A stretch of DNA of 64,000 nucleotides. Origin: Phil1 sp040767925 (GTDB lineage: Bacteria; Bacillota; Clostridia; Christensenellales; CAG-138). Made by a program: the position numbers and the translations under genes. The number at the start of each line of letters is the position of its first letter. The first letter of the stretch is position 1. Below the pieces are notes generated by a model, which was not told the DNA's origin, did no database searches, and was given only the letters and a program-made list of their open reading frames with translations. The stretch is from assembly GCA_040767925.1 (NCBI GenBank), contig JAXGNN010000002.1, positions 372,001 to 436,000 of the forward strand, in the 5' to 3' direction. Below are positions 41,537 through 50,157 of this stretch, in pieces.

Positions 41537-43354
41537 CTATTCCTTGTGAGATTTTCTACTCAAAACGCATTTAAATCCGTTATCAATTGCGTATTGTTGC
41601 GCATATGAGCCTTCGGCGCAATGGATTTGAACACCCCTATCGCTCAAGGCTTCTTCCCCAATCAATGCTATAGAATCAGGTATATAGAGGTCTGTAAGTG
41701 CTGAACAGTTGTAAAACGTATAGCTACAAATAACCGTTATCGGACATCCCCTCAACATTGGAGGCACATACACTTCAGCGCGGTTTCCTGTATACATAGC
41801 AATTTTACATGTGCCGTCAGCCATAATCTGATATACAATATGTTCGAGGACATCCATGTAGGTAGCGCATTCCTGAGCCCTCTTAGCGCTATCCCTAAAA
41901 TTCCCAAGCCCTGAAAAAAGATCGTAAGCTTTAGAATACCAACCTTCATCTGATAACGCAACTGCATCTTCATATGCTTGTATCTGGGGTTTAGCTGCTT
42001 GTTTCCACTCCTCCGCTCTCTCCGCGCTGTCAAGAAAAAAACTAATTTTTGCATATTTTTCGTATGCCTCTCCATACCGCCCTTCCTCCGCAAGCGCCGC
42101 AGCATCTTGATACGCTTTATACAAAAACAACCCACTAGTAAGAAGCGCAATCATCGCAAGTACGGCAGTGATGATGAAAATTGCTATGACCACCTTAGTG
42201 CTCGTTTTCCTCTTCTCCGGCGCAATCCTGATCTCTGGTCTTAGATAATACGGTAGTTCTCCTACAAGGGCAAATTCCGGATCGATCGCATGCTCCCGCG
42301 CAGGCGGGAGAACGGGCTCAGGCACGCGAGCAGGAGATTCGCGTTTCGGCTCGGGCGCGCGAACGGGGATAATTTTCTTCGGTTCGGGAACAGGCGCGGG
42401 CATTGCCGTCTGCCTTGATATGAAGACGGTTTCGTCGCACGCGACGAGACAATCCTCGAGCGCGGCGCGGAATTCCTCCGGGGTACGGAAGCGCGCCGCC
42501 GGGCGATACGCGCAGGCGTGGCAGATCGCGATGCCCAGCGCGGGCGGAGCGTAGGCGGGATGGGGAATTTCTTGACCGCTCATGCGGCGCATGACGGAGA
42601 TTTCGGCATCTTCCGCGCTGACAGCGCTAAAGAGCGGCAGAAAGGGCGCGCGGTTGGCGTTGAGCAGCCTGTGCATAACCAGGCCGAGCGAATACAGATC
42701 GGACGTTTCGTCCGCAACCTCCCCCTTATAGACCTCGGGCGACATGTAGGCATAGGTACCCTTTTTGCTTAGAACCATGCCGGTCTTTTCCATCTGGCGC
42801 GCCACGCCGAAATCGGCCAGCTTATAAACGCCCTTCGTGCTGACGAGTATGTTGGCGGGCTTGATATCCCGATGGACGACGTTGCGCTTTTTGAGCGCGC
42901 AGAGCGCCGTGCAGATATCGATGCCGAGGTGGCAGACCTGTTCCGGCGGCAGCATCCCTCCCCGGCCGACGGCGCTGAGGCTCTTCAATAGTTCCATGCG
43001 TATAAAAACATCGTACCCGGGCACACCGGCCCGCTGAAAAACGATGTGATCTTCATAGGTCACGATATTGGGTTCATCCCGGAAGGCGTACATAAAGCGG
43101 ATCTCGCTAATGAGCGATTCGCGCAGCATGCTGTAATACGCATGGACGGCCTCAGCGTCCCGCGCGATGCCCTCGTCGTAGAGCGCCTGCACCTCCGCGT
43201 CACTGCTCGGCAGAGCGATATGCTTGATCGCCGAGGCGAAGCCCGCCTCGTCAACACGCTCCGCACGCCAGACCGCGCCGAAAGCACCTCTGCCGATCAA
43301 TTCCGTTGTTCGCCATACGCCCCAAAGCGGTTCAAACGACCTGATTTCGGACAT
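41537..43354 (-). CDS. Membrane Ser/Thr protein kinase with extracellular repeat and BspA-like region
   Basis: A 605-residue Hanks-type kinase. The cytoplasmic domain has GRGAFGAV (21-28), Lys44, HRDIKPANIL, DFGVAR and a SPEV activation-segment end. An acidic/Pro-rich stalk leads to one transmembrane helix (VVIAIFIITAVLAMIALLTSGLFLY, about 390-414). Outside, two copies of a 45-residue helical motif (AALAEEGRYGEAYEKYAKISFFLDSAERAEEWK) and a leucine-rich BspA-like repeat (FYNCSALTDLYIPDSIALIGEEAL) follow. GC drops from about 60% to about 45% near 42,260, just before the membrane helix, as if the sensor half came from elsewhere. Confidence 0.9.
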   Translation of the reverse strand: MSEIRSFEPLWGVWRTTELIGRGAFGAVWRAERVDEAGFASAIKHIALPSSDAEVQALYDEGIARDAEAVHAYYSMLRESLISEIRFMYAFRDEPNIVTYEDHIVFQRAGVPGYDVFIRMELLKSLSAVGRGGMLPPEQVCHLGIDICTALCALKKRNVVHRDIKPANILVSTKGVYKLADFGVARQMEKTGMVLSKKGTYAYMSPEVYKGEVADETSDLYSLGLVMHRLLNANRAPFLPLFSAVSAEDAEISVMRRMSGQEIPHPAYAPPALGIAICHACAYRPAARFRTPEEFRAALEDCLVACDETVFISRQTAMPAPVPEPKKIIPVRAPEPKRESPARVPEPVLPPAREHAIDPEFALVGELPYYLRPEIRIAPEKRKTSTKVVIAIFIITAVLAMIALLTSGLFLYKAYQDAAALAEEGRYGEAYEKYAKISFFLDSAERAEEWKQAAKPQIQAYEDAVALSDEGWYSKAYDLFSGLGNFRDSAKRAQECATYMDVLEHIVYQIMADGTCKIAMYTGNRAEVYVPPMLRGCPITVICSYTFYNCSALTDLYIPDSIALIGEEALSDRGVQIHCAEGSYAQQYAIDNGFKCVLSRKSHKE

Positions 43355-43451
43355 GACTCCCCCAAGTAAGCGAAATAGATGATCGCCGTTAAATTATAAC
43401 ATCCCAAAAATGCGAAAACAACCGAGCTTTGTCGTCTCCACACAGATTAGG

Positions 43452-43466
43452 CCCCCGCAACGCGGG
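43452..43466 (-). other. Short GC hairpin downstream of the kinase promoter region
   Basis: CCCCGC-AAC-GCGGGG lies 31 bp past the hpt stop codon; no T-run follows on the minus strand, so termination is uncertain. Confidence 0.35.
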
Positions 43467-43496
43467 GACCGACCGTATTTGCGATGCATAAAAAGC

Positions 43497-44039
43497 TTAC
43501 GGCTTCATGACCCCCACGTAGGGCAGGTTGCGGTAGCGCTGCTCGTAATCGAGGCCGTAGCCGAGCACGAACTCGTTGGGGATGACGAAGCCCACATAGT
43601 CCGGCGTGATGGCGCACTCGCGCCGCTCGGGCTTGTCGAGCAGGCAGGCGATCTTGAGGGAGGCGGGCTCGCGCGCCTTCAGGAGGTTGGTCAGGTGGTT
43701 TAAGGTGAGGCCGCTGTCCATGATGTCCTCGACGATGAGCACGTGCCGCCCGGTGATGGAGGTGTCCATATCCTTGGAGATGCGCACGATGCCCGAGGTT
43801 TTCGTGTTGTTGCCGTAGCTTGAAATGGAGAGGAAGTCCATCTCCATGTGGCAGGTGATCGCGCGCGCGAGGTCCGCGAAGAAGATCACGGCGCCCTTTA
43901 AGATGCACACGAGCACGACGTCCTTGCCGTCGTAATCCGCGCTGATCTGCGCGCCCATCTCCTTGACCCGCTGCCTGATCTGCTCCTCGCCGATGAGCGC
44001 GTGGTCGATATCCCTGTTCATGTCGGTGCGCTGCGTCAT
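43497..44039 (-). CDS. hpt: Hypoxanthine phosphoribosyltransferase
   Basis: A 180-residue salvage enzyme forming IMP or GMP from hypoxanthine or guanine with PRPP. The PRPP loop is VLIVEDIMDSGLTL, preceded by the flexible loop region SISSYGNNTKTSG, and followed by YVGFVIPNEFVLGYGLDYEQRYRNLPYVGVM, all characteristic. It overlaps the tilS stop by 4 bp (ATGA), the usual tilS-hpt pairing in Firmicutes; the often-following ftsH is absent here. Confidence 0.96.
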   Translation of the reverse strand: MTQRTDMNRDIDHALIGEEQIRQRVKEMGAQISADYDGKDVVLVCILKGAVIFFADLARAITCHMEMDFLSISSYGNNTKTSGIVRISKDMDTSITGRHVLIVEDIMDSGLTLNHLTNLLKAREPASLKIACLLDKPERRECAITPDYVGFVIPNEFVLGYGLDYEQRYRNLPYVGVMKP

Positions 44040-45400
44040 ACTGCTCCTCCTTTATGGCCGGCTAAAATATATTCAACGCGCAGCACGCGCGTCGTGTCGC
44101 TTGTGACTTTCGCCGCCTCCGCGATGCCGTAGCCGGGCGCGAAAAACACCTCCGCGCCGGATACGATCAGGGGGACTTCCCGCATTTCGCGCGGGAGCTT
44201 GCGGTCGATGAAGCATTCCTTGAGCTTGCGCCCGCCCGGCGCGCCGAGCGGATGGAACCTGTCCCCCGGCCTTCTCCTGCGGACGGTGATGAAAGGGGGG
44301 AGCCTGTCCGCATCGAAAAAGGCGATATACGGGTCCGCTGCCACGGAAACATCACCCGCAAACACGGCATGAAACTCCCCGTCGGGTGTTTTCGTTACGC
44401 CCGGGACGATGAGGGGCAGCTCGAACTCCTCCCGCGCCTTTTTCCCAGGCTTTTCAAAGAAAACGAGGCCATAGCTCACGCGGACCTCCGCGCCCGGAAG
44501 CTGCAAAACGGCACCCGTGCGCGCGCCAAGATGCTCCCGCACCCTTTCCACGTGCGCGCGCTCGATATCGACCGCGGCCCCCGCGTCCGCGAGCGCCATG
44601 CGGACGGCACGCGCCTGAAGCGGAACGGGGAGCTCCGCGAGGGCCTGCCTGTCGTACCCGCCCTCCCGCGCCGCCAGATCGAGCGCGCGGCGCGCCTCGA
44701 GCGAGAGGTAATCCTCGTCGCGCCGCAAAAGCTCCGCCGTGGAGTTAAGCGTTTCCGTAAACGCCGGATTGATGTGTTTCTCGATATACGGGATGATCTC
44801 GAGCCGCGCGCGGTTGCGCGTCCCCTCGGGGACGAGGTTGGTTTCGTCCGTCCGGAAGGGGATGCCCTCCTCCTCGAGGAAGGCCTCGATCTCGCTCCTT
44901 CTCACGCACAGCAGGGGCCGTATGAGATCGCCGCGTTTCGCCCGCATGCCGGTGAGCCCGGCAAGCCCGCTGCCGCGCATCAGGTGCATGAGCACGCTTT
45001 CCGCCTGGTCGTCCGCGTGGTGGGCGACGGCGATAAAGTCCGCGTGGAAATGCTCCCTCGCGCGCTCGAGAAAGGCATAGCGCACGATGCGCCCCTCCTG
45101 CTCGGCGGTGTGGGAATGCTCCCTGGCGAGGCGCGGGATGTCCGCCCGCTCGCGGCAAAGGGGCACCGAGAGCCTTTCGCAAAGCTCCGCCACATACGCT
45201 TCGTCCTCATCCGCGCTCTTGCCGCGGATGCCGTGGTGGAGGTGGGCGGCATAGACGGAAAAACCCATCTCGGGCGCGAGCAGCGTGAGCACGCGCAGCA
45301 GCGCCACGGAATCCGCGCCGCCGCTGACCCCCGCGACCACTGCCGAGCCCCTGGGGATAAGCCCGTTTTCGCCGATATACGCCGCGATTTTTTCCCTCAT
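44036..45400 (-). CDS. tilS: tRNA(Ile)-lysidine synthase
   Basis: A 454-residue N-type ATP pyrophosphatase that adds lysine to the C34 wobble base of tRNA-Ile2, switching it to AUA decoding. PP-loop SGGADS at residues 26-31, then VYAAHLHHGIRGKSADEDEAYV and FIAVAHHADDQAESVLMHLMRGSGLAGLTGM, diagnostic of TilS. The C-terminal third has the TilS-specific substrate-binding domains ending in RRRPGDRFHPLGAPGGRKLKECFIDRKLPR. It overlaps hpt downstream and lies 12 bp after the acyl-CoA reductase-like gene. Confidence 0.96.
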   Translation of the reverse strand: MREKIAAYIGENGLIPRGSAVVAGVSGGADSVALLRVLTLLAPEMGFSVYAAHLHHGIRGKSADEDEAYVAELCERLSVPLCRERADIPRLAREHSHTAEQEGRIVRYAFLERAREHFHADFIAVAHHADDQAESVLMHLMRGSGLAGLTGMRAKRGDLIRPLLCVRRSEIEAFLEEEGIPFRTDETNLVPEGTRNRARLEIIPYIEKHINPAFTETLNSTAELLRRDEDYLSLEARRALDLAAREGGYDRQALAELPVPLQARAVRMALADAGAAVDIERAHVERVREHLGARTGAVLQLPGAEVRVSYGLVFFEKPGKKAREEFELPLIVPGVTKTPDGEFHAVFAGDVSVAADPYIAFFDADRLPPFITVRRRRPGDRFHPLGAPGGRKLKECFIDRKLPREMREVPLIVSGAEVFFAPGYGIAEAAKVTSDTTRVLRVEYILAGHKGGAV

Positions 45401-45412
45401 GCGGGCATTATA

Positions 45413-46669
45413 TCACAGGCGCGGGAAGCGCGCCACACTCGTGCGCTTCATGTAACGGGAGAGGGGATGCATCCCGTCCCGCGGCATGCCGCAGTACGCT
45501 TCCGACATGTGGAAGCCGTCCGTAATCCGCACCGCGCCGGCGGCGAAAAGCGCGTTTTCGACATAGGCCCTGTCCCGTTCGTCGCAGGAGAGCGCCACGG
45601 TCTGCAGGTAGCCGGAATACGGGCGAAGGCACGGGATGATCTCCTCCCTGGGGAGGGGGCGTACCCAGCAGTTGCCGAACATGTGCGAGGAGGCGAACGC
45701 GAAGGAGGGATACGCCGCGACGCTGCAGCCTTTGCCGCGAAGGATTTTTCCCGTGCCGTCAAACCCGGTTTCGAGCGACTCGGCGTAGAGCGCGAGCGAC
45801 GCGCCCGCGCGCGCGAAAATATCCGCCGGCGAGGGATGCGCCCGGGCTTCCGCCTCGAGAATGGGCAAAAAGCGCTCCGCGAGGCGGTAAACCTCCCCTT
45901 CCTCCCGCGCGTCGACGAAGACGCCCTGGCAGGAAGTGCAGTAAAGCTGCGCGGTGAAGCACATGTCGCGCGCGACGCCACGAAGGAACGCGTCGTTTAC
46001 ATCGGGCGAAACGTACGCGAAGCTGATCCGGTGCCCCCACTCGACGAGCTTCACCCAGGGGGGCGCGAGGGCGCGCACGGCCCTGACCGCCTCGTCCGAG
46101 CCGTAGAGCGCGACGGCGTCCGCGAGGGAGGCGAGCGCCTTCAGGCTCTCGATGTCCTCCGAGCGGATGTCAAAAGTATATACCCGCTCCCGCAGCGAAG
46201 GCTCCTCTTCGCACAGCGCCTCGAGGATGCCCTCCGAAAGGCCGGGATCCCCCGCGGGGAGTTTCAGGAGGTTGACGTTGCCCGTCAAAAGCCCCTCGAT
46301 GACCGAAAACACGGGCAGCGCGTCCACGTTGCCGGCGCTGACGTGCAGCAATACGCCCAGCGGCCTCCACTCCTCGAGAACGGTTCCGTTTGCGCCGTAC
46401 GGGGCGAATTCCCGCCGCCCGGGGATGCCGCCGGGGCCGAATTCCGAAGCGATCCGCGCGCGGAGGAACTCCGCGCCCATCATGCGCCGCGCCTCTTTAA
46501 GCTCCCAAAGCGCCTTTTCCCGGCTCATGCCGAGCTGCATGAGGAGGGGGACGTGGATTTCCTCCGAGAGCCTTTTTGAGAGCGCGTCGCACGCGGCGAC
46601 GATTTTTTCCGTTTCCGGCGCGGGTTTCGCGAGCGCGGCGGCGAGGGGTGCCCTGAGCGATTCAAACAC
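45413..46669 (-). CDS. LuxC-like acyl-CoA/acyl-protein reductase
   Basis: A 418-residue protein of the LuxC acyl-CoA reductase family, related to aldehyde dehydrogenases. The cofactor-binding segment is GVLLHVSAGNVDALPVFSVIEGLLTGN, and CTSCQGVFVD carries the likely acyl-accepting cysteine. LuxC reduces fatty acyl groups handed over by LuxE to aldehydes with NADPH. Here it overlaps the LuxE-like gene by 8 bp, and no luciferase (luxAB) or acyltransferase (luxD) gene is present in the window. The product would be a long-chain aldehyde for some other use. The substrate is inferred only from family. Confidence 0.85.
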   Translation of the reverse strand: MFESLRAPLAAALAKPAPETEKIVAACDALSKRLSEEIHVPLLMQLGMSREKALWELKEARRMMGAEFLRARIASEFGPGGIPGRREFAPYGANGTVLEEWRPLGVLLHVSAGNVDALPVFSVIEGLLTGNVNLLKLPAGDPGLSEGILEALCEEEPSLRERVYTFDIRSEDIESLKALASLADAVALYGSDEAVRAVRALAPPWVKLVEWGHRISFAYVSPDVNDAFLRGVARDMCFTAQLYCTSCQGVFVDAREEGEVYRLAERFLPILEAEARAHPSPADIFARAGASLALYAESLETGFDGTGKILRGKGCSVAAYPSFAFASSHMFGNCWVRPLPREEIIPCLRPYSGYLQTVALSCDERDRAYVENALFAAGAVRITDGFHMSEAYCGMPRDGMHPLSRYMKRTSVARFPRL

Positions 46670-47795
46670 GGCCTTCGCCCTCCTTTGCGCTTTCCTGAAG
46701 GAATTCGCCCGCGCGCGCGGCGCAGGTGACGACCCTTCCGCCTCCCGCGCGCCCCAGAAGCGCGAAATACGGGGATTCGATGCCGCAGCCGCAGCCGCCC
46801 GGGAAGCGGACGGCGACGTCGTCCGTCATGATTGAAACGAGGGGCATGCTCGCCACGAGGGGGGAAACGAAGTTCAAAAGCCCCGCCTCCCCGTCCGGCA
46901 CGGGCGAGAGGTCCTCCGCGCCGCGGATGACGACGCGGCTGTACGCGGGGATGTGGAAATGTCCCCGCGCGCACTTATAGTAGGCGACGGGATGCTCCGC
47001 CGCGCTGAAGAACTCGAACACGCGCGCCCGGGGAAGGCCGAGCGTCTTCTCGGCGAGCGCGTAGAGCGCCTCGCCCTCCACGCCCGCCATGCCCTTGAAG
47101 CCGCCGCCCAGGAGGGCGAGCGAGCCGCGCGGGAGCGTGAGGCGCATGTTCCTCTCTTCAAGCATGCCGCAGAGCGCGTAAAGATACGCGGGGAAGCCCG
47201 TGAAGCGCACGGGAAAAGGGCTTTTTGTAAAGCGCGAGAGCGCCGCGGCGACACCCTCGATATCGGGCGCGAAACCGCCCGCGCCGTCCCGCTTGATGGC
47301 GTACACCCGCGAGAGCGCGGGGGCGAAGCGCGTCGCTCCAAGCGCGCTCTTCGCCGCGCCGAGCTCCATATCCCGCCCGGGCGGATAGCTGAACACGACG
47401 TAATGGGCCGGAACCGCCGAGATGACGCGAAGATGCGCGAAAAGGCGCGTCAGGGCGCCTATGCCGTAGATCGCGCTCCCCCGGTCGAACGCGAGGCGGC
47501 TTTTTTCGCCGCTCGTGCCGGAGGAGGTCGCGCGGAGGATGAGCTTGTTTTCGGGCATGCTCACGAGCGCGCGCCGTTTGAGGAAGACCGTCGGGATGGG
47601 CGGCACGCGGAAAACGTCCTCCTCGGCGCGCACCGACGCGGGGTCGAAGGAGGCGCGTTCAAGAAGCTTCGCGTACTCCGGGCAATTGTCCGTGTGAAAG
47701 AGCAGATGTTCGCGCAGCGCGGGGATGAAGTAGGGCGCTGCGCGCGCCATGTCGTAAGGGTCTTTTAAAAGAAACAGCTTTCGCCGAAGATCCAT
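46662..47795 (-). CDS. LuxE-like acyl-protein synthetase
   Basis: A 377-residue member of the LuxE acyl-protein synthetase family, distantly of the adenylating fold. Typical blocks are ILRATSSGTSGEKSRLAFDRGSA (AMP-binding loop), YVVFSYPPGRDMELGAAKS, FTGFPAYLYALCGMLEERN and ALLGGGFKGMAG. The C-terminal MPLVSIMTDDVAVRF with GCGCGIESPYFALLGR matches the family's end. LuxE activates a fatty acid with ATP and transfers it via a Cys to LuxC. I chose the ATG at 47795, preceded by GGGGGAAAG. It directly precedes and overlaps the LuxC-like gene. Confidence 0.85.
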   Translation of the reverse strand: MDLRRKLFLLKDPYDMARAAPYFIPALREHLLFHTDNCPEYAKLLERASFDPASVRAEEDVFRVPPIPTVFLKRRALVSMPENKLILRATSSGTSGEKSRLAFDRGSAIYGIGALTRLFAHLRVISAVPAHYVVFSYPPGRDMELGAAKSALGATRFAPALSRVYAIKRDGAGGFAPDIEGVAAALSRFTKSPFPVRFTGFPAYLYALCGMLEERNMRLTLPRGSLALLGGGFKGMAGVEGEALYALAEKTLGLPRARVFEFFSAAEHPVAYYKCARGHFHIPAYSRVVIRGAEDLSPVPDGEAGLLNFVSPLVASMPLVSIMTDDVAVRFPGGCGCGIESPYFALLGRAGGGRVVTCAARAGEFLQESAKEGEGRV

Positions 47796-47851
47796 TCTTT
47801 CCCCCAACCGCAAACGCGCCCGGCAATGGCCGGACGCGCGTTATGCTATCG

Positions 47852-48346
47852 TCAAAAAGCCTTCGCCAGCTCCTCGAGCGCCGCGCCCTCCATGCGCTGT
47901 ATCGTCCAGCCGTCCATGGGCACCGCGCCGAGCTTGCGATAGACCGCGAGGGCGTCCTCGTTCCAGTCGAGGCAGATCCACTCGAAGCGCCCGCAGCCGC
48001 GCTCTTTCGCGATCTGCGCGAGCCGCCGGAGCATCGCGCCGCCGAAGCCGCGCCCCCGGTATTCCTCCTTCACGTAGAGGTCCTCGAGGTAGAGCCCGGG
48101 CAGGCACTGGAAGGTCGAGAAGTTGTGGAAGTAGAGCGCGAAGGCGACGGGTTCGCCCTCGTACTCGCCGATGACGACCTCCGCCGCGCGGCGCGCGAAG
48201 AGGGAATCATACAGGATCTCCTCCGTGCCGGTGACGGCGTCGGGCAGCTTCTCATAGGCGGCGAGCGCCTTGATGAGGCTGAGGATCAGCGGCACGTCCC
48301 GCTCGTTCGCCTCCCGGATCGTAAAGCCCTCGATGTTCGTTCTCAT
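47852..48346 (-). CDS. GNAT acetyltransferase (diamine/spermidine N-acetyltransferase-like)
   Basis: A 164-residue GNAT enzyme. FTIREANERDVPLILSLIKALAAYEKLPDAVTGTEEIL followed by FALYFHNFSTFQCLPGLYLEDLYVKEEYRGRGFGGAMLRRLAQIA is the pattern of the SAT1-like subgroup that acetylates polyamines or thialysine; the acetyl-CoA loop is EYRGRGFG. The catalytic Tyr region is DWNEDALAVYRKLGA. The exact amine substrate is not settled by sequence. It lies between ychF and the LuxE-like gene. Confidence 0.88.
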   Translation of the reverse strand: MRTNIEGFTIREANERDVPLILSLIKALAAYEKLPDAVTGTEEILYDSLFARRAAEVVIGEYEGEPVAFALYFHNFSTFQCLPGLYLEDLYVKEEYRGRGFGGAMLRRLAQIAKERGCGRFEWICLDWNEDALAVYRKLGAVPMDGWTIQRMEGAALEELAKAF

Positions 48347-48372
48347 GCGATACCTCCCGAAGCTTTATACGT

Positions 48373-49464
48373 TCATACGTTGAAGCGGAAGAGCGTCACG
48401 TCCCCGTCCTGCATGACGTACTCCTTGCCCTCGCTGCGCACGAGCCCCTTCTCCTTGCACGCCTGCATGGAGCCGAGCCGGCGGAGCGTCTCGAAGGGGA
48501 CGATCTCCGCGCGGATGAAGCCGCGCTCGAAATCGGTGTGGATCTTGCCCGCGGCCTGCGGCGCCCTCGTGCCGCGCTCTATGGTCCAGGCGCGGACCTC
48601 CTTGGGCCCCGCGGTGAGGAAGCTGATGAGGCCGAGGAGCCTGTAACAGGCGCGCACGAGCTTGTCGAGCCCGCTCTCGCCGATGCCGAGCTCCGCGATG
48701 AACGCCTTTTTCTCATCAAGGGGCAGATCGGCGATCTCCTCCTCGACCTTCGCGCAGATGGCGACGGCCTCCGCGCCCTCGGTTTCGGCGACCTTCATGA
48801 GCGCGCGCATGTGCGCGTTGGGTTCTGTTCCGATATCCCCCTCCGCGATGTTGCCCACGTAGATGACGGGCTTCGTCGTCAGGAGGAACAGCCCTCGAAC
48901 AAACTCGCGCTCCTTCTCGTCCATGGGCATGGTGCGCACGGGCTTGCCGCCCTCGAGCCAGAGTTTGATCCGTTCGTAAAACTCCGCCTCGGCGGCGAGG
49001 AGCTTATCGCCGGACTTGCTCGCCTTTCGCGCGCGCTCGGCGCGGCGCTCGATGGTTTCGAGGTCGGCGAAGATAAGCTCGATGCCGATGGTTTCCATGT
49101 CGCGGTCCGGCCTGACGGAGCCGTCGACGTGGATGATGTTGTCGTCCTCGAAACAGCGCACGACGTGGACGATGGCGTCCACCTCGCGGATGTGCGAGAG
49201 GAACTTGTTGCCGAGGCCCTCGCCCTTGTGCGCGTCCCGCACGAGGCCCGCGATATCCACAAACTCGATCGTGGTGGGCGTGTATTTCTCGGGGGAATAC
49301 ATGGCGGCGAGCACGTCGAGCCGCTCGTCCGGCACGGCGACCGTGCCTACGTTGGGCTCTATCGTGCAGAAGGGATAGTTCGCCGCCGCAGCGCCCGCGC
49401 GCGTGATGGCGTTGAACAGCGTGGACTTCCCCACGTTGGGAAGGCCGATGACACCAAGCTTCAT
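48373..49464 (-). CDS. ychF: Redox-regulated ATPase YchF
   Basis: A 363-residue Obg-family P-loop ATPase. G1 is GLPNVGKSTLFN, G3 DIAGLVRDAHKGEGLGN and the non-canonical G4 NIAEGD explains ATP rather than GTP preference. A central coiled coil (ETIERRAERARKASKSGDK) and C-terminal TGS domain (RAWTIERGTRAPQAAGKIHTDFERGFIRAE) complete the family architecture and length. YchF associates with ribosomes and modulates stress responses. It is a single-gene unit. Confidence 0.97.
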   Translation of the reverse strand: MKLGVIGLPNVGKSTLFNAITRAGAAAANYPFCTIEPNVGTVAVPDERLDVLAAMYSPEKYTPTTIEFVDIAGLVRDAHKGEGLGNKFLSHIREVDAIVHVVRCFEDDNIIHVDGSVRPDRDMETIGIELIFADLETIERRAERARKASKSGDKLLAAEAEFYERIKLWLEGGKPVRTMPMDEKEREFVRGLFLLTTKPVIYVGNIAEGDIGTEPNAHMRALMKVAETEGAEAVAICAKVEEEIADLPLDEKKAFIAELGIGESGLDKLVRACYRLLGLISFLTAGPKEVRAWTIERGTRAPQAAGKIHTDFERGFIRAEIVPFETLRRLGSMQACKEKGLVRSEGKEYVMQDGDVTLFRFNV

Positions 49465-49531
49465 ATGAAACGCTCCTTAAAAGCCGTGATTTGCCCTGAC
49501 GGTTTCATTATAGGATCGCCGCGCGGCCTTG

Positions 49532-50065
49532 TCAAACCGGGGCGGACGGGCCGGCGGGGGCGTCCGGGGCGATGTCCACGAATTCCACCCGGTTGCCGCA
49601 GCTTTGGATGAAGGCGTAAACATCCTTCCACGGCAGCGCGAGCGAGGCCGTGGACACGCAGGGGTGCACGCAGACGAGGCCCATCTCGAGGATGTCCCGG
49701 TCGATGACGACCGTGACGTCCCTCGCGCCCGCGTGCGCGAGCGCCAGCGGCGTGACGCTGCCGGGCAGGAGGCCGAGCTTATGTAGAAGCTGCGCGTCGG
49801 TGCCGAACGAGAGGCGGGAAACGCCGAGCTGCTTTGACACCTCCGCCGTGCGGAACTTCTTGTCCGCGCCGATGAGCAAAAGATAAAAATCCGTCCCCTG
49901 CCGGTTCGTGAGGAAGAGGTTCTTGAAGTGTCGCGCGCCGATGTCCGCGCCGATCTTTTCGCAATCCTCCATCGTGAGCGCGAGAGGATGCTCGTAGCGG
50001 ACGCAGCTTACGCCCGCGGAATCGAAATAATCGAGCGCTTGCCGCTCGCGGGGATCGATCGCCAT
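49532..50065 (-). CDS. ProX/YbaK-type aminoacyl-tRNA deacylase
   Basis: A 177-residue protein of the YbaK/ProX editing-domain family. The pattern RYEHPLALTMEDCEKIGADIGARHFKNLFLTNRQGTDFYLLLIGADKKFRTAEVSKQLGVSRLSFGT with GLLPGSVTPLALAH is typical of stand-alone ProXp-ala (PrdX) proteins that clear Ala-tRNA-Pro. The conserved Lys (NLFL/ADKKF) is present. It is an independent gene. Confidence 0.9.
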   Translation of the reverse strand: MAIDPRERQALDYFDSAGVSCVRYEHPLALTMEDCEKIGADIGARHFKNLFLTNRQGTDFYLLLIGADKKFRTAEVSKQLGVSRLSFGTDAQLLHKLGLLPGSVTPLALAHAGARDVTVVIDRDILEMGLVCVHPCVSTASLALPWKDVYAFIQSCGNRVEFVDIAPDAPAGPSAPV

Positions 50066-50157
50066 AGGGTTGTCCTTTCAAAAAGCGGGGCGGACATGCA
50101 TCCGCCCGCCTGAACTCCTTCGCATCTTACCACAGCGCGGGGTTTCTGTCCATCGCC

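Noticed and set aside
43452..43466. Strong GC hairpin as the hpt terminator
   Set aside because: No T-run follows on the minus strand, so it is listed only as a hairpin and not claimed as a terminator.
45413..47795. A complete bioluminescence (lux) operon
   Set aside because: Only LuxC- and LuxE-like genes are present; luxA, luxB and luxD are absent from the window and the neighbours are tilS and a GNAT gene.
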